Assembly (NCBI GenBank): GCA_016748015.1
Contig: JAAOMT010000128.1
Span: 2,193,426-2,257,425 of the forward strand
Source of the DNA: Geosiphon pyriformis
Lineage: Eukaryota > Glomeromycota > Glomeromycetes > Archaeosporales > Geosiphonaceae
DNA length: 64,000 bases
Direction of reading: 5' to 3'
The position numbers and the translations under genes were made by a program. The notes below the pieces were generated by a model, which did not search any database, had not been told where the DNA came from, and was given only the letters and a program-made list of their open reading frames with translations. This document shows, piece by piece, positions 1 to 11,492 of this stretch; positions within the stretch are counted from its first letter, which is position 1, and every line of letters begins with the position of its first letter.

Positions 1-22
1 ATGGAAAAAGCTGTGTACGCTT

Positions 23-490
23 TTATCTAAGAAAAAAGGGTTTAAAATTAAAAATCCAGTTTTTAAAAATTTTTTCAACTAAAATCTTTAGCCTGTGTCC
101 ATGTACATAGACATGCACTGACGAAGTGTGCAGATGCGAGACATAAAACAAATTTGAGAATGTCGAAATGCGAATTGTAATTGTCTGAGGCAATAATTTA
201 CGCAACTGGATAGAAAGATGTATGCTGACACATGTTGTTGCTGTGTATAATTTCTCTCGTGATGTCAGAACGTGATCAAAATTTTTATCAGTTATATTGG
301 TAGGAGCCGAACTTAAGCAACCCCATACTAGAATGCCGAGACGGACGACGCCTTTACAAAACTGTCGCTCGCCACATATAGCTAGAACATCATCAAAAAG
401 TAGACGCTTCTGTTGAAACTTCATACGCTTCAGCCATTTATTTTCCATGATAAATTTTTGCTTCAACACACCACAACACCTTTGTTCCAT
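23..490 (-). other. Unrecognised ORF fragment next to Fanzor relic
   Basis: An open frame of 155 codons on the minus strand. It carries a basic, Lys/Arg-rich N-terminal part (around KRMKFQQKR) followed by a stretch reading L-A-I-C-G-E-R-Q-F. It lies directly downstream, on the same strand, of a Fanzor N-terminal relic (500-865). The middle loosely resembles the region before the zinc ribbon in TnpB-like proteins, but I could not confirm any catalytic motif. It may be part of a decayed mobile element that continues beyond the window edge, or a chance frame. No function is assigned. Confidence 0.25.
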
Positions 491-499
491 CTCACCACA

Positions 500-865
500 A
501 TAATCAAACCCATCCCTTAAGGGCTAAGAAAGCATACTCATCGGATGTTTAATCGTTGAAGAGAACCACGAGTTTTGCAGAATGTATCGAAGAAGGTCGA
601 AGGTAAGCGGCACAGACGACCAAGGTAACCACAACTTTTGAGACCACTCTGCGACTTGCTCTTTCCAATAGGGCCTTAAGTCCGAGTCGTTTGAAGTGAC
701 GCCTGAGTCAATATCGAGAAGTTCATAGGTTGAAAATCGTGAAAGGAGGAGCTCTTTTTGCTTGGAAACCGTTCTTGGGAGCGAAGGTGTGGCGACGGTG
801 CCAATGGCTACATTCTGGGGAGTTAGTTCGTGGAAAAAAGGAGGTGATAAAAAAATTCTCTGAAA
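500..865 (-). pseudogene. Fanzor (TnpB-like) N-terminal relic, minus strand
   Basis: The reverse complement matches the N-terminal coding stretch of the better preserved copy at 870-2810 and of the minus-strand copy at 52470-53690. Shared landmarks are an L-R-P-x-W-x-E block (near 650-690) and the following N-A-T/K-H-rich block. Frames are broken and no RuvC or zinc-ribbon part is present here. It stands head-to-head with the 870-2810 copy, whose 5' end starts where this one stops, so one copy probably landed in or beside the other. Confidence 0.55.
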
Positions 866-869
866 TAAT

Positions 870-2810
870 GATTATCAATAAAAATACTAATCGGTAACTT
901 AATGCTTATCAGGTTCAGAATCGCTAAAATAAATACCTACTTCCCACTTTCTTGAGCTAGCTTCTCAAAATGTTAATATCACTACCGCCACTCTGTTACC
1001 AACACAGATTACTTCTACGCCCATGTCTCTGGTGCAAAGCAAAAAGAGGATTTCGAGCGGCAAAAGCAACTCCTCGATTTTCAACCTACTCCAGCGATGT
1101 CGGGCAGGTATCAATTACAAACGATCAGGGCTTAAGACTCTATTGGAATGAACCCACCGTGATAGACTTTTTCCATTTGCCTTCGACTTCTTCAATATAT
1201 CTTTTTCGTTTATTCCGTACAACTCGTGATTCTTTTCGACAATGCGACCTCCGATAAGCATAAACTCTTACAAGACATCTCGCCATTAACACAGTCTTTA
1301 TCTGCCGCGTACAGGGAATGAGAGCTTCTTGTAATCTAAGAGAGTGTCAGAACAGGCGAAAAGCGCAAAGAAAAAACGACAGTAGCTCATCGCAAACGTC
1401 AGAAGATGGAAGATACTCTCAATCGTACACTATTAATCAATGTGTATTTGAACCATCCTCAAGCAGCTCTTGAAGCAGTGGATGGGCTTGACAAGATTTG
1501 CCTACAATATTGTTGTCTAATGGAGTCGATATCGCCGCTTTTATACAAAAATTCTCATTTGGGTAATTAGGCTTGGGTAAAGCCTCAATCCATCAAAGAT
1601 AAACTTAAGCTTTATACAAATATTTGGGGAGGAAAAGACGCTAATGAACACGAAGACAAGAAACTCCAAAAAGCTGCAATATGGGGCGAGCGCAAGTTCA
1701 TGCGAACTGCTGTATGTTTCGTAATATTGCTTCAGGATATGCGAGCAAAGCGCCTGCGAATATAATTGATGAAGCATTGGTTGCTACGGAAGAAGTAGTT
1801 AAGGTAATGTTAATTGGCAAAGTCTATCAGCACACTCTATTTCGATCTCGAAAAGATCTGCGGCAAACAACCACAATTCGTGAACAGAATTTTTCGGACC
1901 ACATAGAATCGTTTCTATGTCACTTTCCGTTGATGCTTAATACACATCTTTATAAACCTACCACCATTCTGGATAATGATAAGCGTGTTTTGTGGCCTCC
2001 TCATTTCGAAAAAAAGAGGCCTAATAATAGGTGGCCCGTTTTTACAAGATAATGCCGGATGCCAGGCTTACATCCTATCCCAAAACTAACGAGTGGAAGA
2101 TTGCCTGGGTATACGAGACTCTGCGAAACCAAAGCAGATGGCTCTGTTCATGCAGTCTCCATTGATCCTGGCATCCGTACACCCTTTGCATGGTACTCTC
2201 CCATAAAAAGTGTAGGTAAGATTAACATTCTATTGGACGTATAGTCCGTATTTGCAAGTACTTGGATGATCTCATCTGCAAAAAGGATAAGTTCGTAGCA
2301 TCCTCCTCAAAACATAAAAATAAAATGGCCTAACGACTCGATAAGGCGATTTTTTGGATGTGGCAAAAAGACTTACATCGGCAAAGTGAAATTTACTGGA
2401 AATCAGTTAGATTCTTTATCGCAAATTCGATGCTATTGTTATTCCTCCTTTTGAAGTGTCGGACATAGTGAATCGCAAATCGAGAAAGATTATAAGAAAA
2501 ACTGTCCTGAAATGCTTTGTTGGGGATATTATCGCTTTCGACAATGCCTGATCACCAAGGCCGAATATTTGAGGGTTCATATTATTATCCACAACGGGGC
2601 TTAGACATCCAAGACTTGTAGTAAATGTGGTACATCCAAAGAATCGGAGGGTCCGAAATGTACAATTGCCGGAATTGTGGGATTGTGACAGATGGAGATG
2701 AAAATGGTGCTCGAGGATCTTCCTCTGGGCATTGCTTGATGAAGCCTTGATTCTACAGTGACCATGGAAATAATAGGCTTTACATAGCAATGCTTAGTAT
2801 TGCTTATTAT
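870..2810 (+). pseudogene. Fanzor/TnpB-like RNA-guided nuclease pseudogene, near full length
   Basis: A broken gene for a eukaryotic TnpB relative (Fanzor), the class of transposon-borne RNA-guided nucleases. Signs of the family, in order: an L-R-L-Y-W-N-E block (about 1130-1155); an F-R-S-R-K-D block in the open frame 1681-2052; the RuvC-I motif S-I-D-P-G-I-R-T (about 2155-2185); RuvC-II I-V-I-P-P-F-E (about 2436-2456); the W-G-Y-Y-R-F-R-Q helix (about 2520-2545); a zinc-ribbon half T-C-S-K-C-G (about 2610-2627); and RuvC-III D-E-N-G-A-R-G (about 2695-2720). These blocks sit in different frames separated by several stops, so it is inactive. The ends are judged from sequence shared with the other copies: the 5' end near 870 and a 3' end with TTAGTATTGC near 2794-2803. 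No guide RNA was identified. Confidence 0.8.
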
Positions 2811-3439
2811 TGATGTGTTACAATCCCATCCTTTATCAAGGTGAATCTCCTAAAGAGTGAATAATAACGTGAATTGATTTATAAAATATTTTATCATTTG
2901 AAACTGTTGTCTTTGTTAGTTCCCATATTGCAATGGTGTTATTGTTCTATTATCATTTTTGCCATTATTAAATTTCTGTGAGACTGGTTTCAAGAAATTT
3001 TGAAGTTTATTGTCACATTATTATTGTTACATAGGACTACACTATCGAAAGGTTACTTTTGTCAATCAAATATCAAATATTTGGGGAATGTTTTTACTAT
3101 TAATTCTTTTGCAATTTCCGCATTTAGCAATTATGAAAAATGGTTGGCCATCATTTCCATATATTTTATCACCTAAAATTAAAAACCTGATGAAAACGAT
3201 AATATATAGATTAACAAATGATTAACCACAATAGTCAAGCTTTTTAAAAGCTAACCTTTTTGAAAGCTCGGGCCGACCTTAACAGCGAACTTGAAACGTC
3301 CTTCCCGTATCAGGGAAGTGAGCATTGATAAAAATAGTATGACTCCTATCAATAGCTAAAATGGTAACTATCATTTCAGGTGGAGTTTACCGTTCACACC
3401 TTTGATTAAAAATTTTCAAATTTCCGTCTTATATTCACG
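2811..3439. other. Intergenic, upstream of membrane-protein gene
   Basis: AT-rich spacer between the Fanzor relic and the gene starting at 3440. I see no coding signal. The open frame at 3010-3225 has no recognisable features and looks like chance. The promoter of the next gene should lie here, but no clear TATA box could be assigned. Confidence 0.5.
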
Positions 3440-5553
3440 ATGAACCAAGAAAATATCGATTCGAATTTTACTTTGGAAAATGCTAATTCAAAATTTGAGA
3501 AATTTCAACTTCCTGTGTCTCCTTCACGTACACCCTTGCCACCTTCCCCAACAAACGATTATAGGCGTGATTATTTCGCTCTGGATCACGACTATGATAA
3601 AGATCAGCATCTTGAAGAAAAACTGGAAATTGCTCAGTTGCATATGATTGAGAATGAAACTATTCCCCACAAAGAAGTTGAGGTTAGCCATACTCCCAGA
3701 AGAAAATTAAGCAAAAGCGTTTCATTTCAAGATATCAATGAAATGACGTCATTTCTTAATGATGATATTGATTATGGAAATGAGAATACAATCAAGTCTG
3801 CGTTGAGTGAGACTTTTTACCACAATTATATTCCAAATGGACCGATTATTCCCATCTTGAAACAAAATATCTCATCACCTAGACCCGAGGGAAACAGACC
3901 ACTCATTTTGGATACGAAATTTTCGCTAATTCAATCCCAAAATTTTAATTCTCCTAATCAGAATCCAAACGTCAACGCTCCAATTTCACAAGAACCACTT
4001 TCTATCGCTAATGTTAACAAACTGCATGAAAATAATTACTTTGTTGAATCTCCAACTTCATTATCTTCTAAAGTGCGCCGGTCATCATTGAATAATAATA
4101 TCTCAGATTTAAATTCCACAGAAGATAACACCAGCGTGTTTTTGAGATTTAGTCAGACACCAGTGGCAAAACCTATCAACTTCTACCCAATAAATGGTAA
4201 TTATTCTGACAAGTCTAAAACCTTGATTGGTTCAACGATGCCACCGACAAATATCACTAAACGTCGTAATCAACGGGATCACGGTGAATCGTCATTTCTC
4301 AATCCGCAATTTAAGCTCAACACAAGTAAAAGAAAGAACAAAGATTTTTTTGAGGTACCCCGAAATGGGTTTCCTACCTCGCTTGGAATTATAGCGGTCG
4401 TTTTAATTTTGGCTATTGGTAGTACACTTTATTTATCGTCATTTCATAGGCCGGTAAGAATCTTTTTTGTACTTTTCCAATGATACATTGCTTTGCATTT
4501 TTTTAATGATGTTTTATGTTCACAGGAATTACCGTCTGAAGTAAGTATTTTTTGGGCAGTTTTTTTTTAAAGGTGAAGCTTAATAAAAATTTTTTTTTGT
4601 TCACTTGTAGCAAGCTCGGATTCGGCCAATCTTCAAAGAAATTGCCAACGATACAATCAATCTCGCAGTTAAATTGGCAGAGGCCGATATTCCAGGTTAA
4701 CTTTCGAAATCTCTGTGTATTTGCCATATTTTGAATGGTTTACATGATTAAAATTGCTTTAACCATAGCCTCCGCCCAGATTTTTGATCTTCGTTCTTCT
4801 TGTCATATCCTTCGGGATACCATTAAAACGCATAAAGCTCTCTTGCACCAAGCGTCGCTCACATCTTACCTTGACTCATTAGGAGAGCTCACCTCGGTTG
4901 CTGGAGATAAACTCGCCGCGTTTCAAGTGAAAGGGAATGCCTTCTTCACTTATCTTTCTGATAACCTCACCAATCTCAAAAGTTTTGTACCTCTCGGAGA
5001 GACCTTGAAATGTGGTGTTAATACGGTGACATTAGAAGCTCAATTAAGAAATTTTATCAAAGAACTTGATATTTTGGAGCAAGCTCTTAAGGAAACCTTG
5101 AAAACAATTGATTCAGCCTTATTAAAATATGGGGAAGTTGTTGTGGAAATCAAGCCTCACGATCTTACAAGCCAACAGAATCTGCACCCAATCGAGATGG
5201 TTAAAATTTATATCAACCAACTCTATACCATGACGAAAAATATGAATTTTGCCACTCGGATGAATTATATTGATGAAATTAAAGGTCGAATCGAAAAGTT
5301 GGAAAATTCCAGGATTGATTTGAATGAGGTGGCACAAGAAGTCGAGAAAGTCCTAAGAGATTCCCATGCGCGTCAGGATGGTTTAAAGCACATGTGTAGC
5401 CATTTCATTGGGAGCCCTGAAGATATCAAGGTGTTATATAAGGCAAAAGAAGTGGTCGACACACAAAGTTTAAGTTTTGGAGAAAAGCAAACAAAAAAGC
5501 AAGGGGAGTTAAAGAAAATTAGGAATGGTAGATGGTGGGAAAGTTGGTGGTAA
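3440..5553 (+). CDS. Single-pass membrane protein with coiled-coil C-terminus, unknown function
   Basis: Four exons: 3440-4453, 4526-4540, 4611-4695 and 4769-5553, all with GT-AG borders and compatible phases, giving about 632 residues. Residues 1-310 are polar, Ser/Asn/Pro-rich and probably disordered, with Ser-Pro/Thr-Pro sites at about 27-37 that could be phosphorylated. Residues about 312-333 form one clear transmembrane helix. The C-terminal 290 residues are charged and largely helical, with heptad-like stretches (about 440-580). There is no signal peptide, so the helix is probably an internal anchor in an ER-derived or nuclear membrane (inference). The second exon is only 15 nt and encodes E-L-P-S-E. 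I do not recognise the family and found no catalytic motif. Confidence 0.8.
4526..4540 (+). other. 15-nt microexon
   Basis: Exon 2 of the 3440-5553 gene. It is flanked by ...TTCACAG and GTAAGTATTT, and by introns of 72 and 70 nt. It adds exactly five codons in phase 0 just after the transmembrane segment, so skipping it would keep the frame. Confidence 0.65.
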
Positions 5554-5916
5554 AATTAAGAACTTTATTTATTGCCCTTTATAAATTTCGCCGAACTTTA
5601 TTTTAAATATTAGTTTTAATGAGAATTTCCTAATTTGGTTAAGGCCATTTTTTTGTCAGATTAAAATTTGTTATTTTGTTTGAAGTGCCGCGGACGAGAA
5701 AATTTAAAATTATTTTTGCAGAAGACCAAGATTAGCCAAATTATTGACATTTTTATCAATGACCAAACACTGTATTTTTTGCTTCAATAAAATGATCGTT
5801 AACCTAAAAATCAATAAAAGGTATAATCATAGGGGTTTAAAAGTCAGTAAGTTACGGTATTTAGGCAATCTAAAAATCTCACATGATTTGTTAAGTAGCG
5901 TAAATTGCCCACCGAT
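5554..5916. other. Intergenic, no features seen
   Basis: AT-rich 3' flank of the membrane-protein gene up to the short Fanzor derivative. No coding or structural signal was seen. Confidence 0.5.
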
Positions 5917-6255
5917 GTTAATCAGCCGCTTATTAGGTTCAGAATCGCGAAGATAAACACCCCACTTTTCTCTTCCTATCTCCCTTTAGCTTCTCTACAC
6001 CCGTGTATCTATTGTAAAACAAAAAGAAGCTCTCGAGCGACAAAATTAACTCCTCCTCTCTCGATTTTCGACCTACGAACTGCAGCTATATCGGGTCAGG
6101 TAGTCAATGTGGCAATATCCAAAGAATCGAAGGGTTCGAAATGTACAACTCCGAAATTGTGTTTTGTGATAGAGATGAAAATGGCGCTTGATGGATCTTC
6201 CTCTGGGTGTTACATAATGGAAATCAGCAGTTTCGACTTTATTGGAATATTTTAA
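5917..6255 (+). mobile_element. Short internally deleted Fanzor derivative
   Basis: About 340 bp. The first 190 bp match the 5' terminus and N-terminal coding start of the Fanzor copies (GCTTATTAGGTTCAGAATCGC and following). It then jumps, around TCGGGTCAGGTAGTCAAT, straight to the zinc-ribbon and RuvC-III end, where D-R-D-E-N-G-A can be read near 6168-6188. All of RuvC-I and RuvC-II is missing. The copy at 41538-41875 carries the same junction, which suggests a non-autonomous, MITE-like form rather than two separate decays. Confidence 0.65.
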
Positions 6256-6865
6256 TACCTGATATCCAGATATTTCATTTTCGTGTAAAAGGCTGATATT
6301 TTACATCGATCATGGTCTTGTTTAAAAGGGAATTTATGTTAACTTGCAAACCAATATAATGGAGATTTTTTTACCAATTAGAAATAGTAGCTTGGAATAA
6401 TTATTTTCGGAATAATCTTTTGTACGACACAATAGCGATTTTAATTGAAAAACTGAAAATTTATATTGTTGATAAAATAATAATCTTCATAACTTGTTTC
6501 AAGTACTCTTTTAATTTTGACTGTCACTTTTCTCTAAACTCTTTGAATCTTTTTATACAAAAAAAAAAGATTTATTTTTACTTGCCACTTTACTTTTTCA
6601 CTGGGGATATCTTAACTTTAGAAATTGGAAAAAATTCTCTTTTATTGCATTTGATACACCGGTTAAACCATTCCAGCTTCACAAAGGCTACAAAGGGCAA
6701 GATGAACATGAATCAATATTGCTCAATAGATCTTTAAATTGGAGGTTGCGTTTTTTAAGAGACGAGAACTTTTTTTCCCAACCAATTAATATCTCATCAA
6801 AAACCGTCGTCGTATCATCAGAACGTCAAACCAACCATCATGTCAAAAAGTCAGATTTTTCTGAG
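6256..6865. other. Intergenic, no features seen
   Basis: AT-rich spacer before lipase-like pseudogene L1. The 105-codon open frame at 6420-6737 is low-complexity and unlike any neighbour. The missing 5' part of L1 may lie here but cannot be recognised. Confidence 0.45.
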
Positions 6866-7906
6866 ACAGCTCGGAAAAAGAAAATTGACTGAACTAAGAA
6901 TGTTAGCCGAAATGGCATCATTTGCACAACGCGCAGCGTGTTTGAATTTGAAAAACTGATTGAATAGTGATATTTATGGTGGATATTTTGCAACTCAAAA
7001 ATTTGTCATAATGCAAATAGAATTTTGGGCAAACTTCAACTTAAATTATGCTCATTTTAGCTCGAGTCTCTAAAGTATCAGGGATTACTGAAAAAATTAT
7101 AATATCTTTCAAAAGCCTTGATATTCAAAAAAAAAAGCTGGGAAACGCGGAAAAATATGCTTGTACCAATTAAGCTGGATAATTCCTCAATCCGAAATAA
7201 GCTGTTGGATCAAATTTTCTATTTTAAATGGAAAAGAGAGGGGGCAGCTCTGCTCAAGCAACTACAGAAATATCTAACTGATTATGATAATTTATCTCGT
7301 ACATCAGATGACAAAGTTATCTTTTCATTTACTGGCTTTGCCGTTAGCGGTAAATGTTCCTTCATATCAGGCACATGAATTTGCCGAGATATTTTTGCAG
7401 CATATAAGTTTCTTAATAAGCTAATTTAAAATTTCAATTCTATAGTTTACGCAATTTCGCAGCATTGGAGCATGCAATCAGAACTAACACTGTAACTATT
7501 GTGATTACATTTGGCCAACCGCGGTTTGGGAATACTGCACTGGCCGAATTCATACCTCAGGTTTAATGGATACATAAATGTTGAGACAGAATATTAGATA
7601 CCTGAGCAGCACCAATGTAATTGTACCCAACCTGTGAATTCAGAATCTTCCAAAGTACCGTACCCTGAGGTTTATATATGCCCACAAATTGGAATTTGGG
7701 AAAATATGGTACGTTTTATAAAATTTCAGTTCAATAATCAGTGCTATGATGAATTCGAACAGAAATATAATTTTTTCTGTTCAAATCTGAAATCCAGCTT
7801 TGCAATGCTCAATATCATGTCACCAACAGTGGCGTCGTGCAATCGAAAAAATTTAGAGAAAAGGTCGATAATTATAACGGTCCATATTTTGGGTTGGTTT
7901 TTTGCG
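6866..7906 (+). pseudogene. L1: lipase-like pseudogene (class 3 family)
   Basis: A decayed member of the tandem lipase-like family, still showing the four-exon order. Exon 1 remnant: M-A-S-F-A-Q-R-A-A-C-L (about 6910-6945), then a stop. Exon 2: near 7060-7349, with a frameshift at the A-run about 7121-7135. Its elbow reads G-F-A-V-S, one codon short and lacking the usual His and second Gly. Exon 3: about 7446-7709, with a one-base deletion just after the acceptor, V-I-T-F-G-Q-P-R intact, the Asp region replaced by stops, and E-Y-stop-I-P. Exon 4: near 7838-7906, retaining N-G-P-Y-F-G in a shifted frame, with Tyr where the catalytic His should be. Several independent breaks make it non-functional. 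Confidence 0.8.
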
Positions 7907-8205
7907 TATCTTAATCTAAGCTCAACTACTTGTTCTTTTGAATGCTATTATCTTATAATTTTTTTAAATTAATTAGGACCTGAGGCAATTTTTTGTTTCT
8001 AAAGAAAACAAAAATTTCTTTTTTAAGTATTGTGCAATAGAGATATCTATGTAATCCCCCTCTGGTTTTTTTTAATGAAGCATGTTTTGAGATCGTTTGA
8101 ACTATTGAAAGCTGCTCAAAAAAGTAAATGGTCGACAGGTTCACATGAACAGAAATAACCCTTGGAACTACTAAGATTTTGGACTGTTTAAATGTCCAAT
8201 TTTAC

Positions 8206-9586
8206 TCAATATTTCGATGCAGATTCTTTTGGACATTGCCCTAGCAAAAACCCAAAATATGGACCCATATGATTTTCCTTAATATAGATTATACTATTAT
8301 GAATAAATTTCCGATATTTTGCATTACATTCCTATCGAAATAAAAATATCATAAAAGAGGAATTCCAAAATTAAGGTAATAAAAATCAAAGAAAAATTCT
8401 AAAGAACTTACTGGATTTTCGGCAAAATTTTCTTTGCTGGGACAAATGTATATTTCTGGAAAATTTCCTGTGATCTCTGGGGGACTGATATCGTCCATAG
8501 AATTTACAAAACATTCACAATTTTCTTGTTTTGGAATCCAAAATTCAGTTCCCACATGACTATATAGATTTGACTTTGGGAACGCTGGAATAATGTCATC
8601 AAAATGGGTTACTCGATAAACTTCTAATTTAATATTAACTAATGAAGCAAAAATTTGATTTCCTATTTTTGGTTGACCGAATGTGACTACTATTGGTTTT
8701 TCTGCAGACATAGAGGTAAGGGCGAGGGCTGCAAATATTGCAAGAGCTGTAACCATGCTAATGTGTCAATACTTAAAGTGAAAAAATTTGTAAATTCAAA
8801 GGAGCCACCTGAATGTAAAATTAAACATTAATTACCACTACTACCCCCAAACCCAGTAAACGTTAGTTTGGGTTTTCCGTCGGGAAATGGGCTTCCAATA
8901 TAAAATGGTAAAAGATTTCTCAATACTTTTCCTTTAACTTTAATCCAGTTCAGGTAATAAATTTCGTCAACTTGAGCACCTAGAAGCGATTTTTCATAAG
9001 GGACTAGGATTGCTTTTCTCAAAGCCCAAGCTTTGTAATGAATTTCGAGTGTTTTAAACGCAATCGTGATTTCTAATTGAGAATTTGGAGTATTTGGTGG
9101 TGGTGTTTGTTTTTGAAAAGTCCATGCTTTTGCTGTTAATATGAGGATAATTTTTTTTTTAAATTTTTATCAAGTTATTCAAAATTTATGTATATAGTTT
9201 AGAAATTTAATAGATTGATGCCAACCCCAGACATATTTTTCCAAGTGATAGACTCTCTCTTTGAGGCAGGCTGCTTCCCTTGCAAAAAATGCTGCCGAAG
9301 CCATTATGTCTAAACGTACTGGATCGGTAAACTTTATTTTTGTGAATTGTGAAACATGTTTCTCATCAAGTTGGCTCATATCAATATGTCTTGGGCTCAA
9401 ATTCGATAATCCGTTTGAGTTAAGTACCAATTTATTAAGCATGGGAGTGTATTTTATGACGCTCAACTGAATCACTTCATAAAAGATAAGACTCAGAACG
9501 CAAAGCTTTCCCATATCTCTGGAGATTTTTTTGAAATAACAGGTAGTTGGCAACAGAAAAAATTCTTTTAAAAATTTTAAAATCAT
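8206..9586 (-). CDS. L2: lipase-like protein, elbow G-F-G-G-S-S (no nucleophile)
   Basis: Exons 9586-9226, 9132-8836, 8746-8412 and 8331-8206; 372 residues. It starts at ATG 9586 and has a hydrophobic segment at about residues 29-46, so it is probably secreted or membrane-anchored. Family marks: A-A-C-L at the end of the N-terminal helix, V-V-T-F-G-Q-P-K, T-H-F-D-D-I-I-P (catalytic Asp kept), H-V-G-T-E-F-W-I, and a final exon with H-M-G-P-Y-F-G (catalytic His kept) and a terminal Cys. The nucleophile elbow (residues 214-219) is G-F-G-G-S-S instead of G-H-S-x-G-G: the Ser is Gly, the elbow His is Phe, and the two Gly are Ser. Hydrolysis is therefore unlikely. It is convergent with pseudogene L1 and lies downstream of L3 on the same strand. 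Confidence 0.87.
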
Positions 9587-10097
9587 TTTGCATCCAAGTA
9601 ATTTTCAAATTTGTTTTAACAAGAATTAAGTAGCTTTTTTTTAAGATTTTTCATATTTATTTATTTTTGTGGTTGGAAAGAATTTCCTATCTGATAGAAA
9701 TTCAGATATGCATTATGAGATTATACACTAAGGCCGTGATAGATAATGCAAACAACAAAATAGCGACTTTAAAACCTGATTAGAAATTAGCTCGTAAAAC
9801 TAATCTTTTCAGATGAAAATGATTTATTTTCTTAGCCTCGAAGAGGTATAAATTGTTCTCGGTTTGAATTATTTAATTGAGAAGTTTTTATATAAAAAAA
9901 CTGTCAAATCTGTACACATATATTTTGGTTTTTTTTTAAAAAAGTTAAAAACTTAAATAATAATGGTTAAAAATAATATTTAACAACGAATAAAAGTTCT
10001 CGCTAAGGTTTTGAAAAAAACGTCAAGCTAGAATTATTTTGTAAAATTAAAAATTGGGATGTTAAATTAACATTATTGAGCCATCAAGAAAGACTTC
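9587..10097. other. Intergenic between L3 and L2
   Basis: AT-rich, with no coding signal. It holds the 3' flank of L3 and the promoter region of L2. No clear TATA box could be assigned. Confidence 0.5.
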
Positions 10098-11492
10098 TTA
10101 TTGCATGAAGATGTTGTTCAAATTTTCCAAATAGATTTGATCATTCTCAAATTGAAGAAAAGGACAAACTCCCATATAATGGCCGAAATATGGACCATTG
10201 TGTGCATGTCCCCCCATAGTTTTACTACCTTTATTACATTGCTAGAAGATGATAATACAAGTTCAGCCTTTAGGAAATCACGTAGAAAAAAGGTTTATCA
10301 AGATTTCAAACTTACATCACTTTCTGTGTAAAATCCATTTTCAATTGGTCCATGACAAACGTACACTTGCTCATTTTGATAGCAGTCACAATTTGCATCA
10401 ATCCAAACTTCGACTGCGTGATGAAATAATGGAACTTTGGGCTTATCTATCGGTAACCGTGGAATAATATCATCTGAGTGAGTGACACGAAAGGCTATTA
10501 GGTTTTTCTTACTTAAACTGTTAAACCATTTGGCGAACTCATAATTTCCAATGGGAGGTTGTCCAAATGTAAAAACTTCTACTCTATCGTTGCCTTGTGT
10601 GTTGTGTAAAGTTGCAGCTGCAAACATTGCATAAACTAAAAAGTAAAAATATCAAATTTCTCAGTGAATGTTCAAAATGACTCAGATTTTACAAATTTCT
10701 TACCACCACCCAGGCTATGACCAATAAATCTGACGGTATCTATTTGTTTATTTGATGTCCCCTGTAGAGTTTTTACAATTTTCTCCTTCAAAATTGTCAT
10801 ATTAGAAAAAGAATTCCAGAAATTTCGATCCACTTTGATGATTGAAGAGAAGGGTTCGTAATTTCCAAGTGTAAAAATTTTATCTAACCATTCTTCACGT
10901 GTTGGATTAATTCCACTGAAATAAATGACCAAATCATTTCCATTTTGTTCATTTCTGGCGATAATCGATTTGGCTTTGATTTATGTTACACAAAAATCAC
11001 GAGAAGTTAAGGATAAAGTTATTCCAAAAATTTAAAAATTAAAATCACAAACAACGACAAATTTTTACCAAATACTCCTGGAGCCACTTCATCGCCATCT
11101 TTATTCTTCAAGCAATATGCCAAACTAGCATATGCAGCAGAATTATCAAGTCTTTCTTTGAAAAGTCTCTCATTACCACCGATAGCAAATTTTCTGCCTT
11201 TTTCGGAAGGTAAAGCACTAATTAATTTTGAGTCAAAATTTTTGAAAATATTTCTTTTCGTCTTGTTGGTGAACTTTAAAATTTTGAGAAAATCATGTGA
11301 AATATCAGATTTGTATGAGTTTAAAAGGAATTTATTTTTTTGGAGGGTGGAATGATTTATATTTAATGAAAAATAAAGGAAGTGTAAAAAGAATGAAAGA
11401 ACCGTAGAGAACGCTATAAAGATAAAAATTTTTTGGTTCCTATGCAAACTCTTAATACTCCCATTACAACAAGAATTTGTGAACTTGTGCAT
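10098..11492 (-). CDS. L3: class 3 lipase-like protein with intact Ser-Asp-His
   Basis: Exons 11492-11069, 10973-10704, 10635-10316 and 10241-10098; 385 residues. A short basic N-terminus is followed by a hydrophobic segment (about 22-45), so it is probably a secreted or type II membrane protein. It is the only member with all three catalytic residues of the Rhizomucor miehei-type lipases: Ser228 in G-H-S-L-G-G, Asp in T-H-S-D-D-I-I-P, and His in A-H-N-G-P-Y-F-G in the last exon. N-terminal A-Y-C-L and C-terminal M-G-V-C match the disulfide partners of that family. The position equivalent to the oxyanion-hole Ser after F-x-G is Ile (F-S-G-I), so activity or substrate may be unusual. Its closest relatives here are L13-L16. 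Confidence 0.92.

Noticed and set aside
7118-7378. Open frame that could be taken as a separate small gene
   Set aside because: It is exon 2 of lipase-like pseudogene L1, read in one frame after a frameshift and running into the intron.
10672-10932. Apparent G-H-S-L-G-G-G motif with three glycines
   Set aside because: The third Gly codon is the GT donor of intron 2 read through. The spliced protein has G-H-S-L-G-G-V. The same holds for all other members.
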